Origin: Dryococelus australis
Lineage: Eukaryota > Arthropoda > Insecta > Phasmatodea > Phasmatidae
Direction of reading: 5' to 3'
Length of the DNA stretch: 64,000 bases
NCBI GenBank assembly: GCA_029891345.1
Contig: CM056998.1
Span: 174,664,239 to 174,728,238, forward strand
Position 1 is the first letter of the stretch. Each line of letters begins with the position of its first letter. Made by a program: the position numbers and the translations under genes. The notes under the pieces were generated by a model. The model was not told where the DNA came from. It saw nothing but the letters and a program-made list of their open reading frames with translations, and searched no databases. Positions 35,601 to 44,153 of this stretch are shown piece after piece.

Positions 35601-36456
35601 CGACTTCGTTAAAGCAGGTACTGCCTTGACTTCTGGCTTCGGAGTTGTACTGGGTGGTGACATAGGCGCTGGTGCAATTCCTACCCCTCTTGCCAAAGGG
35701 GCCTCTGATCATTCGCTAATTCGGCTTGATTGGCGGGTGTTTGATGGGGTTCTCTGTCGTGTGGACTCCGCCATGAAACTACGGAGCAGCCAGAGGGTGC
35801 TGTGCCGCATTTGGCTGTGATTTTCTCAGCATAGCTGCATGGCGTCGAGGGCATTGATCTGATGGAAAATGTACCTTGGCGTCGTTCTTCCTCGGGCTTT
35901 CATGAGGCGATCCTTCGGCGTCGTCGTCCCCAAGTGTCTGCAAGTTCCCTAGGTAGGGTTGTATCTGGCCTCGGGTAGCCTTCTGTATTCGTCCTCGTAT
36001 ATCTTCGGCCCAGTAGACGTCTCGCTTGCCTACTATACGGTATGGTCCCTCCCACTTGTGAGCAAGTCCAGCATTGGATTGGTTGCTGGCTTTGCTTAGA
36101 GTTTGACTTTGCAGAAGGACGGCTTCCCCTAGGTAAAATTTTCTTACCCCAGTTTTCGGTTGGGGGTATTTCTTGAGAATATATGCAGTTTGGGTTTGCT
36201 GGGCATGTGTGATGCGGGCCAAGGCAGCTAGCTGGATGTCCTCGGGTTGAGGCATGTCGGTTGGCTCGCTTTCCCACTGCCATTCGCCTGGTCGGCGTAA
36301 TGTTTGACCCAGGAGTAGGATACTCGGACTGGTATCGATGGCTTCATTCGTGTGACGTCGAAGGGAAATCTTTACAGTGGGGATGTGTTTATCCCAATGT
36401 TTGTGATCGTTACCCACACTGTTATGAGACACTTCTTGATTTCCTGGTTGCTCCAT
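35601..36456 (-). pseudogene. Element C integrase C-terminal region and tail
   Basis: A 225-codon open frame (35779-36456) covers the post-catalytic integrase region: HKHWDKHIPTVKISLRRHTN, NEAIDTSPS. It then covers a basic tail with the HKWEGPYRIVGKRDVYW motif, the Gypsy integrase C-terminal (GPY/F) module. It ends in a hydrophilic extension. The Pro/Gln repeat tail continues to the left. It overlaps the integrase core frame at 36372-36623, implying a frameshift between them. Confidence 0.85.
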
Positions 36457-37010
36457 TCAGTGGGGTTGGCTTGTGGATGGAAGGGAGGGGTAGTCCAGGT
36501 TTCTACCCCCCACTCTTGAAAGGCTGTTTGCCATTGAGGTGTCGTAAACTGGGTGCCATTGTCTGTCAGTATGGCTTTTGGATAACCCCATAGCGCGAAA
36601 ATCTCCGCCTCCATTTTCCACATGATTGGGGTGGTTTCTTGGTACCCACCTTGAAAATTGATCTGTTACCATGAGTACGTAGCTGTTTCCTTTCGTGCTA
36701 CGTGGATACAGGCCCATCAGATCGGCGGCGATGTGGGTCCAGGCCGTCTTGGGTCTCCATGGTTTTGCAGTAGGAGGGGTAACCGGGTAGGCTTTGCCGC
36801 AGCAGCACGTGACGCAGTTGCTAACGTAATGCCGGACGTCACGACTTATCCCATCCCAATTATAACGGGTTTTAATGTCCAGTAGTGTTTCCCTAGTACC
36901 CGGGTGACCAGCTTGGGGATGCTCATGGTGGTTCCAGCATATATCGACGCATGGGTGTGGTGGAACCCAGATTTTCCAAGGTGTATTCATTGGGCTGTCC
37001 GCTACTTATC
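36372..37010 (-). pseudogene. Element C integrase core, frameshifted
   Basis: Two overlapping frames together contain the N-terminal HHCC zinc module (HEHPQAGHPG ... CVTCC). They also contain the first catalytic Asp (IAADLMGLYPRSTKGNSY), the second (ILTDNGTQFTTPQWQ) and the region of the third acidic residue (HPQANPTEWSNQEIKK). The shift lies near 36600-36640. The catalytic residues are present but not in one frame. Confidence 0.9.
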
Positions 37011-37039
37011 CACACGACATCATCCTGTAGTTCGAATAG

Positions 37040-37490
37040 CTGGGGCTGTTCCCGTAGTAGGCATCAGATGTCGGGGTCCTCCTGCTGGTTTAGGGTTATT
37101 TGCAGTTGGAGAAGACGGATTTGTTCTTCCGGACTTCTTTCGCCCTGTGGGGGGAGGGAGACATTTTCTCCTCCTCTTCCTCCTCAGCTTTCTCCTCGGT
37201 TGTTGGGAATCGAGACAGGGCATCTAGCAGGTCGTTCTCCTTTCCTGGGCAATGCTGTACCTCGAAGTCGAACTCAGTAAGGAACATGTCCCACCGGCCA
37301 AGCTTAGCCTTCGAATTCCGGGACTCGTGTAGCCATTGGAGGCTTTGGAATCAGTCTGTAGAATGAAGTAATGACCTTTGAGATAATACCTGTACTTCTT
37401 CACGGCCCAGATAACGGCCAGACACTCTTGCTCATTGCTGTGGTAGCGGTGCTCTGTTTCGTTTAAGCGGATAGATGCATATGCTATCAC
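37040..37490 (-). pseudogene. Element C RNase H and pol linker
   Basis: RNase H motifs YASIRLNETEHRYHSNEQEC, then LAVIWAVKKYRYYLKG and LQTDSKA (complement of about 37330-37490) are typical of Ty3/Gypsy. In a second frame FEVQHCPGKENDLLDALSRF follows (37210-37270), the usual end of the RNase H/connection domain. At least one frameshift separates them. Confidence 0.88.
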
Positions 37491-37517
37491 ATGTAGATGT
37501 CTTTCTATGTCTTGCTA

Positions 37518-38350
37518 TTACAGTACTGCGCCCAGGCTGTTTTGACATGCTTCTGTATGCGGTATTAAGGGTTTGTCTCCTTGTGGTCGATGGAGATGGT
37601 GGATATTCTTGGAGCTATTTTTCAAGTTGGAAAATGCTTGTCGTTGTTCCGGACCCCATTGCCAATGCGAGTCTTTCTCGAGGAGTGGATGTAGTGGTGC
37701 CATATATGTTGCAATGTATGAAACGAAGTCTTGTAGCTTATTTGGAGGTTCTTCCGCTTCTTCGATCGCTCGTATCGAATTGTGTTGGGAAAAGTTTCCC
37801 TCAGGTGATATGACGTGTCCCAGATAATCTATTGAAGACTTGCCGAAGAAGCTTTTCGACAGTTTGCAAGTCATTCCGTGTAATTCGAGTCTTTCCAATA
37901 CTCGCAGATGGCCTAGGTGTTCCTCCCAGCTATTTGAATATATTATTACATCGTCGAAATAGGCGAAACAGAACTCGCCGATGTAACCTATTAATACTTC
38001 CGTAGATATTAACCATTGGAATGTTGCGAGGGCATTTTTTAAGCCAAAGGGCATGACTCGAAATTGAAGGGTTTCGCCCTCAGGTGTTGTGAAGGCCGTA
38101 TGTTTGCGACTGTCCGGGTGGACCGCAATCTGCCAGTATCCAGACTCCGTGTCGAGAGTGCTGAATATTTTGCCGTGCCAATGTCTCATAGTGTATGAGA
38201 CAAGTCTATAGCTGGAGGAGTGATCGGGTGTGTAACTTCATTCAACGACTTGTAGTTTACACAAAATCACAATTTCCCATCCTTTTTTGTTACGAGGACC
38301 ACGTGTGAGTTATATGGGGAATTTGATGACTCTACGATTCCCTGGTCCTT
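37518..38350 (-). pseudogene. Element C reverse transcriptase, interrupted
   Basis: The finger region NRPYQVSAHCRDLI ... VVLVTKKDGKL ends at an in-frame TGA (38267-38269). The palm continues in another frame from about 38189 with FSTLDTESGYWQI, TTPEGETLQFRVMPFGLKN and the catalytic YFDDVIIYS. Then come LSKSFFGKSSIDYLGHVIS and thumb motifs. The first catalytic Asp is in LDTESGYW, where most Gypsy elements have LDLxSGYW. One stop and one frameshift near 38195-38269 inactivate it. Confidence 0.92.
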
Positions 38351-38639
38351 CATATTGTTGATCTGCTCCATGATGAGGTCACGGCAATGGGCTGACACTT
38401 GGTATGGACGGTTGTAGACTGGTACGTCAGTGGTTGGCCATATTTCATGCTGTATGGAACGTGTTTGTCGTAGCATTCCTCCTTGTCTGAATGCTCGGGC
38501 GTGCTCATCTAGTATGGCCTTTATTTGGGAAAATTCTGGTTCGTCGAGTTCGTAGTTAACACACATCGGGTCGATGGGCATTGGCAGGATGTCGTCTGGG
38601 TTTTGATCCCAGTTTACAGTAATTCGGTGAGTTTCTCCC

Positions 38640-38950
38640 AGATAGGTTCTTCGTTGCCCGTGATCTAAAATGCAGTGGTTGTGGATGAACCATGGGCACC
38701 CTAGTATCATCGATTTGGACATGGTTGGTGATGCAATGAATTCTGTCTGTGTAGCAATACTTTGAATTTTTACGTTCAGAGTAATGCGGCCTGTTACATC
38801 TAGGATGGATTCAGGTTGCGCCATTCTTACTATTTTGGTTTGTGGTCTTAGTTCGGCGAGCTGGTTCGATGTTAACAAATCCTTTTTGATAAAACTTCCG
38901 GTGGCTGCCGAGTCAAGTAGAGCGAGTATCCTAATATTATTTACCTCCAC
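38640..38950 (-). pseudogene. Element C aspartic protease
   Basis: In the frame 38267-38950, which runs on into RT, the N-terminal part has LALLDSAATGSFI. This is the active-site motif of a retroviral-type aspartic protease, although DSA replaces the usual DSG/DTG. The flap and C-terminal ILGCPWF motif follow. The Gly-to-Ala change next to the catalytic Asp probably impairs activity. Confidence 0.85.
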
Positions 38951-39167
38951 CTCTATGTGGAGGAGGGGGGGCTATGGGAATTGGTATTTCCTCACTTAAT
39001 TACTGGAGGATATACCCTTGTAAACTCAGGTGATGGCCTGCTTCATAACCCAGCATCGTTGTTTCCCGGCTTGGTTCCAGGGATTGGATTTCCAGTTGGT
39101 CTTGTTGGGATATTTGTCTATGTTTTATCGACTTGGTTTGGTGGAATGGCAGCTCCTTCTGGTTTCT

Positions 39168-40260
39168 GAAGGCAGTTCTTGTTCCAGTGGTTTTCTGGAC
39201 AGAACCATCATTCAGGTACGAATGCCATGTGAGGGGTTAGGATTGGTATGCCTTTAGGAGATGCAGCAGGTGCTGTTCGTACCTCAGGGGCCTTGGTGGA
39301 TACTGATTCTTTGAGACTAGCGTGTGCTGCAAAGTTTTGCTTAGCTTCTCGTGCTCGATTAACTAATTCATCCAAGGTCGTAAGTCTTGCTGTCAAGAGA
39401 ACGTTCCGGAGATTTGGCAATAACATTCAACTAATGAAACAAACAGCGGTAGCTTTGTTGACTCCGGGAAACACCCGTCGAAACATTTGTTCTTTTCTTC
39501 GTATGAAGATTTAGCCTTCTTCGTCGAGTACCTGGTTCTGGCTATAAAACTGTGTAGTTAGCCTAGTCAACACCTCCTCGCCCATGAATTCCGCCGCTAT
39601 CCGGTTACTGAACTGCTTCCAGCCCATTAAAAATTCTCTGTATCTTTCCCACCATGTGAGGGCGAGGCCCTTCAAATGCAGTTGGGCCTGGTCAACCCAT
39701 TATTTCGGTGGCAGGTCCGTTTCTTTAAATTCTTTTTCGCATTCCTGCATGAATGCGACTGGGTCTTCATGTGGGCAGCCTGCAAAGTCGGTTATTTGAA
39801 TATCATTGTCTCTACCGGTAGCTGGATGGCCAGGTGCCTTTCCAGGTTGGACATATATCCGGGAAGGCTTAGATCTGTGGGAGTGAGAGATGTGTTTCCT
39901 TCGGCACCTTTCGCCTTGGTAGGCCATCCCGGGCATAGAAACGTATTCATTGGGCCATCCTATGCATAGGTGGTGATAGGGTCCACTGCACGTTATGCAC
40001 CTTATGCAGTTTATGCCTCATCCGAGGCCTGTAATATCGTTTCACAAACTTGTTGGCTGTTGTCGACAAGCGGTACAGCGGTACTCTAAACCGTCTGTAG
40101 CTCGGGTCTCTTCAGGCCAGCCTATGCAGGCATAATGAAAGAGTTTATTGCAGTAAGTGCATTTGATCCTTAGTGTGCCATGGCCTGGGCAGTCGGCATG
40201 GCTACACTGTCCGCTGGATGCGTCAAATTATTTGTCGGAGTTCTCGCCAGTGGCTGCGTT
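39168..40260 (-). pseudogene. Element C gag with two PHD-like zinc fingers, frameshifted
   Basis: Finger 1 is complete (40066-40207): CSHADC, IKCTYC, FHYACIGW, YRCTAC, a Cys4-His-Cys3 order. Finger 2 (39904-40008) has INC, CITC, YHHLCIGW and ERC, with its first cysteine lost. The capsid-like core follows (DFAGCPHEDPVAFMQECEKE at about 39720-39790). A helix region LLPNLRNVLLTARLTTLDEL is at 39360-39426. The segments lie in different frames, so gag is broken. A classical CCHC knuckle was not identified with confidence. The finger arrangement is shared with elements A and B. Confidence 0.78.
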
Positions 40261-40412
40261 GCTTTGGTGCCTGACATTGTACTGGGTAAGGGTGCCACAG
40301 GGTATTTTGAGGACTCCCAGAAGTCAGTTTGACTGATCGTTATTGACCCTTAGTTCTTGGCGTATGGTTGGTCTAGTTTGTGCCATTTATTGCGTACAGC
40401 TTTTTGTCTGAC

Positions 40413-40430
40413 ACCTCACGTTGAGTGCCA
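40413..40430 (-). other. Primer-binding site of element C (tRNA-Lys type)
   Basis: The - strand reads TGGCACTCAACGTGAGGT, close to the known tRNA-Lys site TGGCGCCCAACGTGGGGC. It is separated from the 5' LTR by about ten bases (AGAGATTTTC), a spacer also present in element B. Confidence 0.82.
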
Positions 40431-40440
40431 GAAAATCTCT

Positions 40441-41973
40441 TGATGCATGACCAGTTAGCTGAATAGTCATGACAGTCAAGGATTCTGTCCGCTAGACCAA
40501 AAGCGGGGTGAATGCGTATTCACGGATATACAAATAATACCACAACCGGAGCAGTTGATACTGACTTGTGCCTGAGTTGGGCGGCGTGGTCCCATTCCGC
40601 CTGCCTTTCCGATGTAGGTTGAGGAAGTGCACCCAACTGTCTGGTGGCAAGGAGCACTGTGTGTCACTCCCTACACTCTCGGCCGTGCTTCTGGCTGAAA
40701 GGCATAAAGTTTCTGCTCACAGGTTACTGGGCACACTTTGACACGAACAAACTAAATACAAGTTATAGTGTAAGTCCGGATTTGGCTTGCTGACCAGGCT
40801 CTATAAAGTCTTCACTGATCCTCCACACTAGGCGGGCTGATCAGAGATGTGGAGCCGTTTGGGTCACCAATGCCGCCACTGGATGCGTGTCCACACAGGA
40901 ATGGATGGCAGGTCTCAAGCCACAGTTTATCCTGGCACTGGAAGCAGTGCTGTGGAATAAGACAATAACTTGATACTGTCGCCCCTCTCTAGGTGAAGGT
41001 GTTACTAGTGGTTGTGGCTCCTCAGTTCCTCTCCGCCGGCACTGGAAGCAATTCTGTGGTAGTTTGGAAAGCAACAAATGGTCGTCTAATGGGTGTGTGA
41101 AAATATGACGGACCCCTGAAAGGCACTCGTGGCTGAAGTTAATTCAGTAGTTCTAAATTTCCCGGTCCATGACAAAGGTGTACGTAGCAACCTATATCAA
41201 GCAGACACACACACAGGCACTCTAAAAAATAGAAACTGAGAGGTAGGAAAGAACAGTATATTTATTGAAGTCTTAATAGACATGCAATGCGTGCTACCTC
41301 CTACCAGACAATTGAGTGCTGAAGGTTACTACGCTGGCCAGGTGCAGGCGACCTGGTTCTAATGGAGGTTGGGAAAGAATTAGCTCAACGAGAAAATACA
41401 TAATACTTCTAAACTGTCTAATAAAGATGTCTTGAGGAGACAAAGTGAATTTAACATGTTGGTAAGCATGTTTGCTTGTTGTCGAGTTGACTGGTCGTCG
41501 GTGGTGAAGTAGCCGCAGGGGACGTACTCAATGCTTCGAAGATCTCGGGCGGTCCCAGTACTGGTAGCAGTGCTGTGGGATAACGCAAGGATGGAACAAG
41601 AATGACTCTCCGAGTTTGGCAGCATCCTGACTTATATAGAGGAAGCTTGTAAGCTGCCGGCACGGGGTGCGAGGGATGCGTGACATCCTCCTACCCTGGT
41701 TGGCATGAGAATACTCTGGTCAGTGTTTCTGCTTCGTGCCTTGCCAGTAGTGCTCTGCCTTGCCCGAGGTCTGGGCAGCTTGTATGTTCTCAGCGAAGGG
41801 AAGGGGCGGGGGTACGCCTGCCGGGTTGCGTATCCTCCAGGTGAGTGAATACGCTTATAGATTCCTGCTGCCTGTAGGGTAGTCAATGTCACTCACGTCT
41901 GTAGTGGTGGAAGAGGTACTCTTGGTGAAGAGTCGTAATTGTATTAGATTAGATGTATAAGCGGCACGCGTCA
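40441..41973 (-). mobile_element. Element C, 5' LTR (right)
   Basis: This is a 1533 bp direct repeat of the left LTR, TGATGCATGA...ACGCGTCA on the + strand. On the - strand it has a TATA box (TATATAAG, complement of 41632-41639) and, about 370 bases downstream, AATAAA (complement of 41261-41266). Those are the expected U3 promoter and R/U5 poly(A) signal. It ends only 250 bases from ACER coding exon 1 and in the same sense. Confidence 0.92.
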
Positions 41974-42223
41974 AGATATTTAAAGTTCAAATGTGAATAA
42001 TTCATGAATTACCTTTCGCAACTATTCAAATTTTCGAATATTCGCACACCCCTAGTGATTTTAAGTTGTTTCATTAACAAGGCATGTACAAAATCATTAT
42101 AAGATAGTCTTGCACACTGGAAACCGATGGGTGTAAAGTACATTGTAGGAAAATAATAATTGTATTGTGACCTCATGAGTTAGGCACAACAGATAAATTA
42201 CCAATGTGGGTGAACGTACGTAC

Positions 42224-42319
42224 AGTGTTGCCAAACTCTGCAATTATGGTGGAGTAGGAGTAGTTTGCCTCACACCAGTCGACAGGTGAGCTGCCTCGCT
42301 GTAGGTAGCTCGACAGCAT
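42224..42319 (-). CDS. ACER: Alkaline ceramidase, first coding exon
   Basis: From ATG at 42319 on the - strand (context GCCACGATG), 32 codons lead to a GTACGT donor after AEFGNT. The peptide contains RGSSPVDWCEANY and TIIAEFGNT, the N-terminal signature of alkaline ceramidases (PVDWCE..Y..S..IAEF.NT). The phase 0 join to exon 2 gives NT|VSNLVF as in the family. This fragment is too short to stand out as a reading frame and was found by looking for the family motif. Fifteen bases upstream of the ATG a TGTGTTGTGCAG sequence could be an acceptor, so a further 5' UTR exon and the promoter probably lie to the right. The four exons sum to 792 bases, 263 residues plus stop. Confidence 0.93.
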
Positions 42320-43933
42320 CGTGGCTCTCTACACCTGCACAACACACATATTACAGGGTAGAATATAGAAATACTGGGCAGTCAGACCTAACACGCTCGA
42401 CATAGAATTCCTTCTTACACACATGTTGGCAACATTGACTCTTGAACTGTGTTAGAACTGTCAAATGTGTCTTTATGAAGTAATGTGGATTTTTGTTCAC
42501 ACCTTGTTTTCCAACAGACTAAAGCTTTTATGTAGAATAAAATATTGTGTGTTTTATGGCTATATTTTTGTTACATTTAAATTTGATAATGAGGACTGTA
42601 GTAACATCTTAAATCGCTTGTTTTTGTAAACACAGTTTAACCTTCCTTAAACACAGATGGTTTTGACATACACTCTATCCCATATTTCCTCTATAGGTTT
42701 GTAATTAAGCACTTAAAATAAACCTACTCTCTGTTCATTTTAACACAAAACCTGAATGAGAACCTATTGTAAAAATGGGCAATTAATTAGGAGAAATTTT
42801 AATTGGCGGTGAATGAAGTAGGTTGCTGTTTGTTTTATACACTTGCGCCAGGTGTTGATGTAATAGTGACTGTGTAACAGTTTCACAGTGTCTCTTGATT
42901 GACACATAAATATGAATCATTTGCTAGACAGCAGTGTTAATTTGTACCTTCAGGAAGTGGTTCATACTGGGTGGATTAGAGGGGAGTTAACAGGTGACAT
43001 GAATGAGAGGATTCACGCCACCAATTGAATGTCTAGACCTGCACTATGGGAAAATTATACAACCCCCCTTTCCCCTTTTTCTTTCCAAATTGAAGGACTA
43101 GATGTGCTTCTGAGTGGGTGGATACATAGCAAGTTGAAAGAAAATGCTGAGCAAGCCATAAAGCCAGTTGGAAGTGCTCAAACCATTAACCTATTAAAGC
43201 ACATCCATATAGTGAGGAAGGATTATACAGAGCTATTTTCCATAGTGATGACTGAAGTGTTTTGCATAGTGAATGGACCCCTGACTATTTCAAGACCCCT
43301 TGTAGCCTAACATTTTAATCAACTAGGGAAGTGAGAACTAATATTCCTGACTTAAGTATCTAATATACTGCAGTTTAAATATTGAAGCAACAGAAATATT
43401 ATAAAACACATTAAATGTAAAAAATTGTGTGTTTACGTTTACGATTGGCACGTTTCCATCAAACTGTCATTTTTATGTTCCAACAAAAAATTATTGCAAA
43501 CCTCAAACACAAAATTATGAAGCATGCAACATGATGATATGTTTTTGATCACTCTGCCACTCTAAATCACAGAGCAAAACTATTAAGACACATCAACAGT
43601 TTATCAAACAATGGAATATTGTAAAGTGGATGATGACTACTGTAAATCAACAAAAACACCACTACTACTAATGAATAATGTGCAGGCCTTGAAATATTTT
43701 TTTAAAATAATACACTAATTAAAGATAATGTTCATGAGAAAAAATTAACATAAATCTTGTTCAAAGATTGTCATAACTTAACTATATGGTGCCCCAAAGT
43801 ATTACAGTTTGATTAATTGTGCTTCGCAAAGCATAAGGACCCTCGCTACACTTTGCTTCACATGTACTTTAACAAATTAATCCTTCCACTCCTCCCCCTG
43901 CAGATATGTTGCAGCACTGTGATAGCATAGGCC
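42320..43933. other. Upstream of ACER coding exon 1
   Basis: AT-rich sequence, presumably an intron of the ACER 5' UTR or upstream flank. A + strand frame at 43029-43310 (93 codons, no recognisable domain) is the only longer one and may be a transposase scrap or chance. No promoter motif is convincing. Confidence 0.45.
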
Positions 43934-44153
43934 TAGTCCATTCACTGTTACTTCCAACTTTTCTGGAGTCCTGCTAAAGTTCTACTTCCTAAAATATAAG
44001 TAAAAGTTAAATTCAACAAAAATTGTTATGTTAACAGAAGTACAAAATGCTTGTGATAGGTGATATATTTAGGAAATAACTAGATACTTCATACGGGGGG
44101 TGATTTTTGAAAGGTTTGATTCAAAAAAGTGTGAAAAAACCACGAATAGACTA
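43934..44153 (-). mobile_element. MITE, family II, internally deleted copy
   Basis: The ends are TAGTCCATTCACTG and, on the complement, TAGTCTATTCGTGG, matching the ends of the copy at 52499-52920. Compared with that copy, the middle (about 200 bases) is missing. The left part through TTTAACTTTTACTTATATTTTA joins directly to GGAAGTAGAACTTTA. It is 220 bp long. Confidence 0.8.

Larger units (their letters stand above)
31362..41973 (-). mobile_element. Gypsy (Ty3-class) LTR retrotransposon C, nearly full length
   Basis: The parts in order on the - strand are: 5' LTR (40441-41973), tRNA-Lys-type primer site, gag with PHD-like fingers, protease, reverse transcriptase, RNase H and integrase. A repeat-rich tail, an AT-rich stretch, a polypurine tract and the 3' LTR (31362-32886) follow. 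The protease-RT-RNase H-integrase order is that of Ty3/Gypsy. No env-like gene was seen. Stops and frameshifts in every gene make it defective. Left-flank TGAT and right-flank AGAT may be a decayed 4-base target duplication. It sits in ACER intron 1, in the same sense as ACER. Confidence 0.9.

Noticed and set aside
31362-41973. Possible env gene, making element C an insect endogenous retrovirus
   Set aside because: The region after integrase encodes only a Pro/Gln repeat tail and non-coding sequence; no signal peptide, furin-like site or transmembrane anchor was seen.
43029-43310. 93-codon frame near ACER exon 1 as a host gene
   Set aside because: No recognisable domain and no partner exons; kept only as an unexplained frame in the flanking description.
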